A stretch of 61,047 nt of DNA from Candidatus Methylacidiphilales bacterium. Lineage in GTDB: Bacteria > Verrucomicrobiota > Verrucomicrobiia > Methylacidiphilales > JAAUTS01. The notes beneath the pieces are model-generated. The model was not told the origin of the DNA and ran no database searches. It was given only the letters and a program-made list of their open reading frames with translations. A program made the position numbers and the translations under genes. The stretch is taken from positions 1-61,047 of the forward strand of contig JAQTNW010000021.1 of assembly GCA_028713655.1 (NCBI GenBank). Reading direction: 5' to 3'. Positions 44,078 through 53,345 of this stretch are shown in pieces; the first letter of the stretch is position 1, and every line of letters starts with the position of its first letter.

Positions 44078-45111
44078 AATCCCTCCACTTGAAAACCCAA
44101 TACGCTGAAGCCATCTCCGCCCTGAACCACTCGGAGTCCGTACTGCTCCTCAGCCATCTTCGCCCCGACGGGGATGCCTACGGCAGTTGCCTGGGTCTTG
44201 GCTTAAGCCTGTCAGCCGCGGGGAAAGATGTTTTGATTTTCAACCAGGATGGCCTGAATACGCTTTATACCTTTTTGCCATTCTCGGAACGCATTCTCCG
44301 AACCCCCACGGAAAATCCGCCCGTCGGCCTTTTGCTGGCCCTTGACACTTCCACTAAAGAGCGGCTCGGCGCCGCATGCCTGTCGTGGAATCGTGAAGTG
44401 GACTGGAATATCGACCACCACGAAGGCAATACGCGCTACGGGCTAAACCAGCTCGTCATTCCGAATGAGCCGGCAACATCAGCCATTTTGACAGACCTGA
44501 TACTTGAAGCAGGCTGGCCGATGCCTCCGGAAGCAGCCTCGGCTCTTTACGTCGGTATCATGACGGATACCGGTTGTTTTCGCCACCGGGGCACAAGCGC
44601 CCACACGTTCGAGCAGGCGGCACTCCTCATATCACACGGAGCCGATCCTGCTTATCTTGCCCAGCAATGCTACCAAACCACCAGCCTGGCCAGGTTCCGC
44701 CTTCAGCAAATGGCAACTTCCAGTTTGCAACTGGAGCAAAATGGCCTCCTGGCCTTCATCACGTTGCTGCCGGAACAATTTGCCCAATGCAACGCGCTTC
44801 CGGAGGATACCGAAGGCTTGGTGGAAATGCCGCTCGCCGTTCGGGACGTCCAGGTTTCCGCCCTCTTCGAACACCGGGAAGACGGGAGCCTCAAAGTCAG
44901 CCTGCGCTCCAAGGGCAAAGTCAATGTCAACGCGCTTGCCGGAGAATTCGGAGGCGGAGGACATCCCGCCGCGGCCGGCATCAATTTCAAGAAAGACGGC
45001 TTAAAAAACCGGGAACTCGTGCTCACCCGGTTGCGCCAAGCCGTACATAACCCGGATGCCTCACCTGCTTCTGAAAAACCCTGCGGAGTGTCTTGCCAAA
45101 AGATCTTGTGA
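44074..45111 (+). CDS. nrnA: Bifunctional oligoribonuclease/PAP phosphatase NrnA-like (DHH family)
   Basis: A 345-residue DHH/DHHA1 phosphoesterase. HLRPDGDAYGSCLG, LLALDTS, WNIDHHEGN and VGIMTDTGCF carry the metal-binding Asp/His residues, and GEFGGGGHPAAAG is the DHHA1 substrate loop. NrnA degrades short RNAs and often removes the 3' phosphate of pAp. The start is a TTG overlapping the FHA gene stop (TTGA). Order nrnA-truB-ribF is common in bacteria. A cysteine-bearing tail (KPCGVSCQKIL) extends beyond the usual end. Confidence 0.9.
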   Translation: MKSLHLKTQYAEAISALNHSESVLLLSHLRPDGDAYGSCLGLGLSLSAAGKDVLIFNQDGLNTLYTFLPFSERILRTPTENPPVGLLLALDTSTKERLGAACLSWNREVDWNIDHHEGNTRYGLNQLVIPNEPATSAILTDLILEAGWPMPPEAASALYVGIMTDTGCFRHRGTSAHTFEQAALLISHGADPAYLAQQCYQTTSLARFRLQQMATSSLQLEQNGLLAFITLLPEQFAQCNALPEDTEGLVEMPLAVRDVQVSALFEHREDGSLKVSLRSKGKVNVNALAGEFGGGGHPAAAGINFKKDGLKNRELVLTRLRQAVHNPDASPASEKPCGVSCQKIL

Positions 45112-45140
45112 AAATACGACAGCTCTCCATCCGGGTTAAA

Positions 45141-45203
45141 GGCAAAGCCGCTTGGCTGGGATTTTTTTGAATTAGAACTTCTTTATTTTGATGCGGCTTT
45201 GCC
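45141..45203. repeat. Long-loop inverted repeat before truB
   Basis: GGCAAAGCCGC (45141-45151) and GCGGCTTTGCC (45193-45203) are perfect 11-bp arms with a 41-base loop that includes a T7 run. It ends 24 bases before the truB start and may be an mRNA structure or a small mobile repeat. Confidence 0.45.
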
Positions 45204-45227
45204 ACACCATAGGATACCCCTCCAATC

Positions 45228-45956
45228 ATGACCACCTTATCCAACCAACCTGACGGCCTGTTGCTGGTCGATAAACCCAAGGGCTGCACTTCGCACGACG
45301 TCGTGGATTTTGTCCGCAAGCACTTCCGGCTGAAAAAGGTCGGCCATTGCGGCACCCTCGATCCCATGGCGACAGGCCTGCTCATGCTTGTCATCGGCCG
45401 GGCCACCAAAGTGCAAGATCTGCTGATGACGGAAGACAAGGAATATTCGGGAACGCTCAAATTGGGGGAAAGCACAGACACCCAGGACGCTGAAGGCGCG
45501 GTCATCTCGAGCCAGCCGGCGCCCGAGCTTACGGAACAGCAGATTGATCTGGCCTTCAGCAAATTCAAAGGCGATTTTTACCAGACGCCGCCCATGGTAT
45601 CCGCGCTGAAAAAAGACGGCGTCCCCCTCTACAAACTGGCGCGCCAGGGCAAAACCGTGGAACGCGAACCCCGGCTTGTGCATGTTTATTCCTATCAAAT
45701 TACCGGAGTTAACATTCCCCGGATTGATTTTGTACTGAGATGCAGCAAGGGGTTTTATGTGCGGACCTACTGCCATGACATCGGCACAGAATTGGGCTGC
45801 GGCGGGCATCTTTCCAGGCTGGTACGCATCCGTTCCGGAAATTTCTCTTTGGACCAGGCCGTGACGTTCTCCGAACTGGAAAATATGAAGTCATTGGGTG
45901 ATCTCGGCTCCCGTCTCCTGAGCCTTGCCGATATCTCACGCATTCGGAGGCAATAA
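45228..45956 (+). CDS. truB: tRNA pseudouridine(55) synthase TruB
   Basis: A 242-residue enzyme that makes pseudouridine 55 in the T loop of tRNAs. DGLLLVDKPKGCTSHDVV, CGTLDPMATGLLMLVIG with the catalytic Asp, YSGTLKLGESTDTQDAEG and YVRTYCHDIGTELG are the family motifs. It has the catalytic domain only; the C-terminal PUA-like part of longer TruB proteins is reduced. It is between nrnA and ribF, the usual order. Confidence 0.95.
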   Translation: MTTLSNQPDGLLLVDKPKGCTSHDVVDFVRKHFRLKKVGHCGTLDPMATGLLMLVIGRATKVQDLLMTEDKEYSGTLKLGESTDTQDAEGAVISSQPAPELTEQQIDLAFSKFKGDFYQTPPMVSALKKDGVPLYKLARQGKTVEREPRLVHVYSYQITGVNIPRIDFVLRCSKGFYVRTYCHDIGTELGCGGHLSRLVRIRSGNFSLDQAVTFSELENMKSLGDLGSRLLSLADISRIRRQ

Positions 45957-45959
45957 AAA

Positions 45960-46085
45960 CAGAGGAAATTTCGCGCCAAGTACGCCAAGACCGCAAAGAA
46001 TTCATGGAATAAATTGCCTCTTTTAACCAAAAAATGTATTGAGTTTTCCGTGGCGTGCTTTGCGCCCTTTGCGCGAGATTCCAAT
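45960..46085. repeat. Repeat-bearing gap between truB and ribF
   Basis: Contains cgcgccaagtacgccaagac (45974-45993) facing gtgctttgcgccctttgcgc (46055-46074), the same word family as at 3129, 11918, and 13072. The two arms are inverted, as at 3122-3474. Confidence 0.6.
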
Positions 46086-46104
46086 CCGTAGCTTTTTTAT
46101 CCTC

Positions 46105-47034
46105 ATGAATGTCTTTGAATCTTTGTATGAAGCCCGCAGCCACGGCGGCATACAGGCATTGGCGCTGGGGTTTTTTGACGGCCTGCATCTTGGACATCAA
46201 CGCGTAATTAAAAACGCAGCGTTGGACCAGCCGCCCGAATCCTCATGCGTTCTGACGTTCCGTGTGCATCCCCAATCCGTTTTGTTTCCGGAAAAGGCGC
46301 CGCCTTTGCTCATGGGGCTGCCTCACAAATTAAAGGCGCTCGAGGAGGCGGGCGTCCACAATGTCCTGGCCCTGCCCTTCGATGAAAGGACCATCCATAC
46401 CCCCGCCGAAGACTTTTTGGAAGCGCTGGAAACCTCTTTCCCCGGCCTAAAACGAATTGCCGTCGGCCCGAATTGGCGCTTCGGTTACAAGCGGCTCGGC
46501 GATATTCCCCTGCTCCGGCAATGGTGTGATACACGCAGAAACAAAATTGAACTGCTCCTGGCCGAGCCTGCCCGCCATGCCGGTGCCATCATCAGCAGCA
46601 GCCGGATTCGCGCCAGTGTACTCAACGGCAATCTGGCTGAGGCCTCTGAAATGCTGGGTCGGCCCTATGGATTGTTCGGAACCGTAACCCGCGGAAAGGG
46701 CCTTGGCAAGCAACTTGGGTTTCCGACCCTAAATCTGGAGACACAGGACCAGTGCTTCCCCCCATCCGGCGTTTATTTCGGGGTTGTACAACTGCAGCCG
46801 TCTGAAAACCTTCCGGCAGCGATCAACATCGGGATCAAACCCACAATCGGGAGCGGAGGTCCGCCGCAGGCTGAAGCCCATATCCTGGATTTTAACGCAA
46901 ATCTCTATGGAAAATCGGTCCTGGTTTGTCCGCTTCAATTCCAGCGCGCGGAGAAAAAATTCGATTCATTGGACGCCTTAAAGCTGCAGGTCCAACAGGA
47001 TTTGGCCGCGGCCAGAGCCTGGGTCTGCAGATGA
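46105..47034 (+). CDS. ribF: Bifunctional riboflavin kinase/FAD synthetase
   Basis: A 309-residue enzyme making FMN and FAD. The N-terminal nucleotidyltransferase domain has LGFFDGLHLGHQRVI and VGPNWRFGYKRLGD and ISSSRIRASVLNGN; the C-terminal kinase domain starts GTVTRGKGLGKQLGFPTLNL and includes PPSGVYFGVVQL. The product FAD serves the halogenase-like flavoprotein among others. The ATG at 46105 was chosen over 46039, whose extra residues come from repeat sequence. Confidence 0.94.
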   Translation: MNVFESLYEARSHGGIQALALGFFDGLHLGHQRVIKNAALDQPPESSCVLTFRVHPQSVLFPEKAPPLLMGLPHKLKALEEAGVHNVLALPFDERTIHTPAEDFLEALETSFPGLKRIAVGPNWRFGYKRLGDIPLLRQWCDTRRNKIELLLAEPARHAGAIISSSRIRASVLNGNLAEASEMLGRPYGLFGTVTRGKGLGKQLGFPTLNLETQDQCFPPSGVYFGVVQLQPSENLPAAINIGIKPTIGSGGPPQAEAHILDFNANLYGKSVLVCPLQFQRAEKKFDSLDALKLQVQQDLAAARAWVCR

Positions 47035-47175
47035 ACCACGAAGGCTCGAAGACACGAACCGGAAGAGTGGAGGGTTGAGCTTGTCTTAACCCAAACAAAT
47101 GGGACGCGACAAGCGTGTCCCTCCATTTGTCTTTTACCGCACACACTCTGTGTGCTCTGTGGCTGAAACCTGTCG
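47031..47175. repeat. Repeat-derived gap after ribF
   Basis: aaccacgaaggctcgaagac (47034-47053) and acacactctgtgtgctctgt (47141-47160) belong to the dispersed ccacgga/cacagag words; no gene. It separates ribF from the convergent secretin operon. Confidence 0.45.
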
Positions 47176-47181
47176 AGTTCT

Positions 47182-49677
47182 CTAACTCTTCGCGGGATTT
47201 TTGAGGCCCGCGGTCTGGTTGAACGGCTCACCGTCAGGTCGCAGGATGCGCACTGTGACAAAGATCAGCATGTTCTTTTTGATCGCCTGTTCCGCCTTGC
47301 TGCGGAAGAGCCGGCCAAACAGCGGGATGTCGCCAAGAATGGGTACCTTGTCGTTTACAGTCGAAATATCCTCCCGGATCAATCCCCCCAACACCATGGT
47401 ATAGCCGTCCTGGATTTCCATCTGCGCATTTTCCACCGTGCGGGTTGAAAACACCGGCTGATTGATGACGTTGTTGTTAATAAGAGCGCCATGGCTTACA
47501 CCAAGGCTGTCTGTAATGGGATCTACTGCATGCGCCTGGCCGTCAACGGTGCTGAACATGGGCGAGCCATAATTGATAAAGCCGTCAAACTCCGTGACAT
47601 CCGGCTTGATGACCAGATAAACCCGCTGGTGGTCCGGGGTCACACGAGGCTGCACTGTCAGCACGACACCGACATTCCGGCTCTCAAATTGAGTGGGCCA
47701 AGCGGGAATAACAATGGGCGCAGTAGGTGTCGTTCCTATAACGGTTAGATTGCCATTCGTGTTGGAAGAGACAATATTCACAGGCTGTACTTTTGGAGCG
47801 TCAAATTCCGTTGGGTAATAAAATTCACGGGCTATGGTGATTTTGCCCTGCGCACCGTCGTTCACCACGATCGTTGGGGCTGTCAACAAATCCGTACTTT
47901 GCTTTTGACTGAGCGCATCCAACAAGGCGGCAAACTGGGTCCCGCTCAACCTGCCGCTGATGCCAAAACGATTGGGATTTGAAACGACCGACCCGGGATT
48001 GTTTGCAAGCACCGACGCGGATTCATTGCTTGATAAAAAGGCGGAAATTCCATCGGTTGGCTTGATGGCCGTGGAACCCTGCAAATTGGTTCCCAAAGCG
48101 CCAATGCCGACAGCGTAGTTCTGGCCGGGGATGAAAAAGGCATTGGCCAGATTCCAATTAAATGCCAATGAATCCAAATCGGTTTGGTTGACTTCCAGCA
48201 GCTTGGCCTGCACGCTCACAATCAGGGTTTCACCCTGGTTCTCCGTCACCAGTTCCTCAATCAAATCAATCTGGTCCTGGGTATTGCGAACCGTCAGAAT
48301 GCCCGTCGCCCGGCTGTAAATGGCGGTCGCTCCTTCTGAAAACTGCACTCCGCGCGCTTCCAAAGCCTTGCGCACCTGGTCTCCAGCCCCCGCCGCCCCC
48401 GCCGTGTCACTGTCCACTGTCGTTACTGCCACACGCCGCCGTCCACCGCCGGCGTTGGCATCCGTGTTGTCTCCCCCCTCGGAGTTTTCCGTATCAAAAA
48501 AAGTCGCCCGCACGGGGAACTCGCGGGTCACCAGGGTTTCATTGCGGTCACTCAACGGGACAATAAAAACGGCAAATTCCTCCAGGCGATACCGCACTCC
48601 TGCCAGGTTCGTGATATACCGCAACACCTCGCCCACCGGCACATTGCTCAATTTCAGGGAAAAGGTCTTTCCCTGCTGTTTAACCTGCTCGTTGCGGATC
48701 AGGAAATTGATTCCAGTACCTTCGGGATCCACCAGGCGGGACTGGTCCGTCAAAAAACGCACGGCATCCTCGATCGTCGCATCGTTGAAATCCACCTGTT
48801 TTATCACCAGCGTGCGCAGCTTTTGATCCAGCCGGAATTCGTTCTTTTTGGTGATCGGCACCGTATTGGCTGTCTGTACCGAACCCAGATTCTTGTCGAT
48901 CTGGAACCGTTCCGTCCATTGGTCGCGAGTCTGGGTCTTTCGCTCTTGATTACTGGACTTCCTGGCAATCTCCATGGCGGCAGCCATCTTGTCCTGAAGC
49001 TTTTGAATTTCCCGGGCTGCCACTTTGTTGTAGGGATCAATGGCCAGCGCCTGCTCAAAAGCCTTTTCTGCTGCCGCATATTGCCCTGTGGCCATCAAAT
49101 CCTCGCCGGATTTGATGTCGTCCTGAACTTGGTTCAGGTTCGAAATAAATTTCCGGTCTATCGCCGGATTCGCCGGTTTATCCTCTCCCGATTTGATTCC
49201 AAGAACCTCATTGCTGTCGCTTATGATCTTGGACGCCTCGGCATTCTTCGGATTTTCGCTCAGGGCCAGGCTGGCGGCATCTCGGGCGCCAAAATAATCC
49301 TTGTTTTTAAATGCCTCGGCTGCCTTGGCTGAATCCAGTTCTGAAAGAATCTGGCTGGCTTTCGCATACACGGGGGCACCCTCGCCCGAATTCGGCAAAT
49401 CCTTGGTGACCTCGGCCACTTTCTCACGGGCTTCATCCATTTTACCGACTGCGATCAGATTTTGCGCCTCATCCAACTTCTTTGTCGCGGCCAGGAGCAG
49501 TTCCTGCCGCCGGATGGTTTCACGCTGCAAAATCTCGCGGGACATGTCGCTGGGGGCATCCTGGGCTTGCAACACGCCTGTGCCTGGTAAGAACAGAAAA
49601 CCGCCACTGAGCAAAACCGCGGCGGCGAGCGTCTTTACAAACAGGTATTTTCTAAAAATCGGCATCCAACTTTTCAT
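47182..49677 (-). CDS. Second secretin of the pilus-like operon (Amuc_1098 family)
   Basis: An 831-residue outer-membrane secretin. N-terminal signal segment (VKTLAAAVLLSGGFLFLP), a TPR-like helical zone (about 45-240, DYFGARDAASLALSENPKNA, AAAEKAFEQALAIDPYNKVA), an N-domain (about 285-400), and a secretin core ending in VPILGDIPLFGRLFRSKAEQ, the family signature. It overlaps the first secretin gene (ATGA) and is clearly related to it, but has a different middle and TPR part. Two secretins in tandem suggest mixed or alternative pores. It is the last gene of the operon. Confidence 0.88.
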   Translation of the reverse strand: MKSWMPIFRKYLFVKTLAAAVLLSGGFLFLPGTGVLQAQDAPSDMSREILQRETIRRQELLLAATKKLDEAQNLIAVGKMDEAREKVAEVTKDLPNSGEGAPVYAKASQILSELDSAKAAEAFKNKDYFGARDAASLALSENPKNAEASKIISDSNEVLGIKSGEDKPANPAIDRKFISNLNQVQDDIKSGEDLMATGQYAAAEKAFEQALAIDPYNKVAAREIQKLQDKMAAAMEIARKSSNQERKTQTRDQWTERFQIDKNLGSVQTANTVPITKKNEFRLDQKLRTLVIKQVDFNDATIEDAVRFLTDQSRLVDPEGTGINFLIRNEQVKQQGKTFSLKLSNVPVGEVLRYITNLAGVRYRLEEFAVFIVPLSDRNETLVTREFPVRATFFDTENSEGGDNTDANAGGGRRRVAVTTVDSDTAGAAGAGDQVRKALEARGVQFSEGATAIYSRATGILTVRNTQDQIDLIEELVTENQGETLIVSVQAKLLEVNQTDLDSLAFNWNLANAFFIPGQNYAVGIGALGTNLQGSTAIKPTDGISAFLSSNESASVLANNPGSVVSNPNRFGISGRLSGTQFAALLDALSQKQSTDLLTAPTIVVNDGAQGKITIAREFYYPTEFDAPKVQPVNIVSSNTNGNLTVIGTTPTAPIVIPAWPTQFESRNVGVVLTVQPRVTPDHQRVYLVIKPDVTEFDGFINYGSPMFSTVDGQAHAVDPITDSLGVSHGALINNNVINQPVFSTRTVENAQMEIQDGYTMVLGGLIREDISTVNDKVPILGDIPLFGRLFRSKAEQAIKKNMLIFVTVRILRPDGEPFNQTAGLKNPAKS

Positions 49678-52313
49678 TTTGTCTCCCCCGAACCCGGCAG
49701 CGACGACACTTCCATGGTTTCCTTTTCACCTTCTGTCAGGTACTCCGGTGAGCCATCCGCCCGGATCATGCGGGCTGTGATAAACATGACCAGATTCCGT
49801 TTCACCGTCTGGCTGACCTTGCTCCGGAACAAGCGGCCCAGCAATGGAACGTCGCCTAAAACCGGAACCTTGTCTTCGATCTCCTTGTTATCCGAACGGA
49901 TAAACCCGCCCATCACCACCGTCTGGCCATCAATCACCTGGAGTTTGGTCTCCACCGAGCGCAACGAAAACACCGGCGTCAAAGCCGTGCCCGTGGCCAC
50001 GGTTACAATGGGAGGAGGCCCACTCGGAGTAAAAAAGAAGAATAAAAAACCGAAAGGATCCGTGATTTCAGAAATGGTTCCATTTACCCCCAAAGTCGTG
50101 GCATCGCCTCCATAATTGATAAATCCCTGGAACTCCGTCACATCCGGTTTAAGCTCCAGGTCAATCCGGCGGTCTGCCGTGGCGTTTGCCTTCACATCCA
50201 GGGTGACCCCGACATCCCGCGAAACAAAGTTGGTGGGATTCGACGGTATCACGGTGGTGGTACCCAGACTGACGTTGTTGTTGCCGCCGCCGCCAGTGCT
50301 TTGAGGTATCTGCGGCGCTTCCCATTCCGTGGGATAACGAAATTCACGAACCACGCGTATTTTTGTTTTTTGGCCGCTGACCACCGTCACCTTTGGAGCA
50401 GACATCAAATCAGCACCCAACTTGCTTTCCAACGCCGAAATCAGGAGCTGGGCCTGCGAACCGGCCAAGATACCCGTCACACTGATCAAATTCGGGCTTC
50501 GGGTATTCTGCAGGCCAAGTAGCGCGTCCAAGCTGTTCGGGGAAGTAATCAACTCATCCGTCGAATCCCGGAGGGCAGTGGCGCCACCGATGCTTGATCC
50601 AATCTGGCCCGCCCCAAAGTTGGGAGTGCGGCCGTTCCCGATCGCTCCTATGCCCCCTGTCCCCGTAGCCGCACCTGTTATATTTGGGATGGTAATCGGC
50701 GATTTAAACGTGGCATTCACACGAAAATTCGACGCGAAGTCCTTGAGTTTGTCTTCTGTAAATTCGATGAATTTGGCTTCGACTTCGACCTGACTCACTG
50801 CATTGGCCTCCTTCCCCACCAACTGTTCGATCAGGTTCAACTGGTCCAGCGTGTTGCGCGCCACAAGCTTCGCCGTTTTGGGCAGATAGGCCGCGCTGGC
50901 CCCGTTGGCAAACTTGACGCCCCGCTCTTCCAATGCCTTTTTCACATCCACCGTCACAACATTCACCGTCGCATTGTTCAAAGCACCGACCGTTGTGGTA
51001 TCGGTTTTCAGAGTCTGCGGGAAAAACGTGGGTGGAACCGAGTAGCTCTTCACCACCATCACATCGCTGGTTTCCGTGTTGGGGAAAAAGTACACGGCGT
51101 ATTCCTCAACCTTGAATTTGTAGGTGGTGAGTTCCGGAATATAACCCAGAATTTTCAACAGCGAAAGATTGCGCAAATTGAGGGAAAGGCTGTGGATGGA
51201 TGGAGGCGGTGCGGGAGCTTCCGCAGCGGCAGCCCCCCCTGGAGCAGCAGCAGGCGCCGGGTTGTTCAGAGCCGTCGGCTCGCCTTTCAACACAAAATTC
51301 ACACCCTCGCCCTTGGGATCAATCACCTTGCTTTGCTCCTGCAAATAGCGCAGCACATCGGCCACATCGGCATCCGTGAAGTTACATTCCGGTATGATGA
51401 TCTTTTCCAGCTTGTCATACATCTTGGACACGTCCGAGGAGGTCGCCTCCGAGACAGATGTGCCCGTGAGATCCGTTCTCTGGGGCCTCGGTTGGGTCGC
51501 CCATTCCGCATCAACCTGTTGCAACATCTTGGTCTTGCGCTCTTCGCGGCGGATCGAAGCCACTTGGTATTTTATGTTTTCGGTCTTCTCAATCCGCTGA
51601 CGGGCCTGGTTGTTATAAGGATCAATCAGTAAAACTTCCTTGTACCGGCCGATGGCGCGGTTGTACTGGCCCGTCTCGTAAAAACTGTCGCCCTCAAATA
51701 TCAATTTCTGAATATTGGCCACTTTGTCCTGCAGTTCCGGAGTGGCGGCCGTGTTGCCGGGATATTTTTCCGCCACACTCTGGCTCTGCTCCTTCACTTG
51801 CGCATAGGCGGACTTATATGAAGCGTTATCAGGATCATAACTCAAGGCCTCTTCCCATAACTGGCGCGCCTGGGCATAGTCCTTTTTCGCCGCAGCCTGC
51901 CTCGCCTGTTCTGCGCTGACGATTGCAAGTCCCTTGCGGGCTTTGAAATACAACCCGGACATCGGCCCATCCGGGCTCGTTTGCTTGTAAACCTGTTCGT
52001 AGCGTGGACGGGCGGCCGTGATTTCTCCCGCAGCCACAAGCCGGTCGGCTTCTTCCAGTTGTTTGTTGAACAGCATGGTCCCTTCCAGGCGTTTGACTGT
52101 CTCTTCCTGCACCAAAGGATTAGCTTCCGCATCCGACGGCGCAGCAGCTTCCTGCTTTGGCACTGCCGGTGCGGCAGATGTTTCAACCACTGGCGCGGTA
52201 GGAGCGGGAGCGGCAGGTGTAGCATCCTGGGCTGCTCCAGACGACTCAAACGAAAGAATTGCCGCCAAAGAAACGGCAAGCCAAAACGGCTGGTTATAAA
52301 AATCTGATTTCAT
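49674..52313 (-). CDS. Amuc_1098-family type IV pilus-like secretin
   Basis: An 879-residue secretin with a signal segment (LAVSLAAILSFESSGAAQD), a TPR-like zone (about 65-265; QAAAKKDYAQARQLWEEAL, YNRAIGRYKEVLLIDPYNNQ), a short N-domain (about 320-435) and the secretin core with VPVLGDVPLLGRLFRSKVSQ near the end. The Ala/Pro-rich segment (PAAAPGGAAAAEAPAPP) inside the N-domain is an insertion. The gene follows the Amuc_1099-like gene after 54 bases. Secretin rings form the outer-membrane gate for pili or secreted proteins. Confidence 0.92.
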   Translation of the reverse strand: MKSDFYNQPFWLAVSLAAILSFESSGAAQDATPAAPAPTAPVVETSAAPAVPKQEAAAPSDAEANPLVQEETVKRLEGTMLFNKQLEEADRLVAAGEITAARPRYEQVYKQTSPDGPMSGLYFKARKGLAIVSAEQARQAAAKKDYAQARQLWEEALSYDPDNASYKSAYAQVKEQSQSVAEKYPGNTAATPELQDKVANIQKLIFEGDSFYETGQYNRAIGRYKEVLLIDPYNNQARQRIEKTENIKYQVASIRREERKTKMLQQVDAEWATQPRPQRTDLTGTSVSEATSSDVSKMYDKLEKIIIPECNFTDADVADVLRYLQEQSKVIDPKGEGVNFVLKGEPTALNNPAPAAAPGGAAAAEAPAPPPSIHSLSLNLRNLSLLKILGYIPELTTYKFKVEEYAVYFFPNTETSDVMVVKSYSVPPTFFPQTLKTDTTTVGALNNATVNVVTVDVKKALEERGVKFANGASAAYLPKTAKLVARNTLDQLNLIEQLVGKEANAVSQVEVEAKFIEFTEDKLKDFASNFRVNATFKSPITIPNITGAATGTGGIGAIGNGRTPNFGAGQIGSSIGGATALRDSTDELITSPNSLDALLGLQNTRSPNLISVTGILAGSQAQLLISALESKLGADLMSAPKVTVVSGQKTKIRVVREFRYPTEWEAPQIPQSTGGGGNNNVSLGTTTVIPSNPTNFVSRDVGVTLDVKANATADRRIDLELKPDVTEFQGFINYGGDATTLGVNGTISEITDPFGFLFFFFTPSGPPPIVTVATGTALTPVFSLRSVETKLQVIDGQTVVMGGFIRSDNKEIEDKVPVLGDVPLLGRLFRSKVSQTVKRNLVMFITARMIRADGSPEYLTEGEKETMEVSSLPGSGETK

Positions 52314-52367
52314 GGAGCTTCTTTCTACTTTTTTATGTATATTGCAGTAAAATATAAGGTCAAGCGT

Positions 52368-53345
52368 TTACTGAGTGGGGGGTGCAGGCGCCGGCATGGT
52401 TGTCGCCGCCGAAATTTGAATCGTTTCGCCGCTTGCCAGGTCCTTGATCGTGGCCTCCTGCGGGCTGGCTTTCAGCACCTGATAGCTCTTGTCATCCAGC
52501 TTGAAGCTGTCCCCGCGCTTGACTTCGGAAGGTTCAACCTTTTTGCCGGGGACATTGATGCTGAACGCAACCCGGCTTTCGTCCGACTCCTTTTCCGTAT
52601 TCAAAACCAGCGTGGTCACCTCGTCCAATTTTGTGTTGATCATGTCAAGTTCCGAGCGATCCGGATGGGTCAGGGAATGAGTTTTTTCATCAAACACCTC
52701 AACAATTTTCTCCCGATAATCCCCAACCTTGTATCCTTCGGTTTCATCGCCTTTTTTGACAAAACGCGTCCGGTTCCGGGACACATCCATCAGGTTGATC
52801 TGGAATTGGATGGTGCCATCCGACAGCTTGTTGGCCGCTTTGAAAACCATACGGAAGGGCACCTTGGTGTAATGCGCGATCCTTAATTTAACGATGATGG
52901 GAGGGCGGGAATTCGGGTCGAGGGGATTGGTCTTGGCCAGAAATTCCTCCTTGTTTGTAAAACCGTCGTTGTCCGGATCCGCATCCGCGACCTTCAAATC
53001 ATCAATCGGGAAGCCGTATTTAATTTTCCATCCCGCCGTGATCCCGTCTTCCATCGGGTCCTGCGGGTTCAGCCATTCAATTTTACCGCTTGTAGGATGA
53101 TAGACAATCAGGCGCGACACGAATATTTTGTGCTCGCCAACGGCAAGTTCCGGCGCCTTCGCCCACTCGTCCGCCATGCCGGCGTAACGGTCAACATTCA
53201 ACGGGGACACATTTTTACCATGCCCCGGGGACGGGGGTCCGCTTTTCTCGGGCAGCAAAAAAACCTTGGCCAGCAGTGCCACTCCGAAAACAACCAGTAC
53301 GCCAAACAGCAGCCATTGCTCAGGCTTAAGCTGGAAGAACTTCAT
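52368..53345 (-). CDS. Amuc_1099-family pilus-like protein
   Basis: A 325-residue membrane protein with one N-terminal transmembrane helix (WLLFGVLVVFGVALLAKVFL) and a large extracytoplasmic part. Notable is DADPDNDGFTNKEEFLAKTN, a calcium-binding type-3-like repeat (DxDxDG...E). The C-terminal zone has an anti-parallel strand run (SFKLDDKSYQVLKASPQEAT). It overlaps the Amuc_1100-like gene by ATGA. By position it is equivalent to PilP-type alignment proteins that touch the secretin. Confidence 0.83.
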   Translation of the reverse strand: MKFFQLKPEQWLLFGVLVVFGVALLAKVFLLPEKSGPPSPGHGKNVSPLNVDRYAGMADEWAKAPELAVGEHKIFVSRLIVYHPTSGKIEWLNPQDPMEDGITAGWKIKYGFPIDDLKVADADPDNDGFTNKEEFLAKTNPLDPNSRPPIIVKLRIAHYTKVPFRMVFKAANKLSDGTIQFQINLMDVSRNRTRFVKKGDETEGYKVGDYREKIVEVFDEKTHSLTHPDRSELDMINTKLDEVTTLVLNTEKESDESRVAFSINVPGKKVEPSEVKRGDSFKLDDKSYQVLKASPQEATIKDLASGETIQISAATTMPAPAPPTQ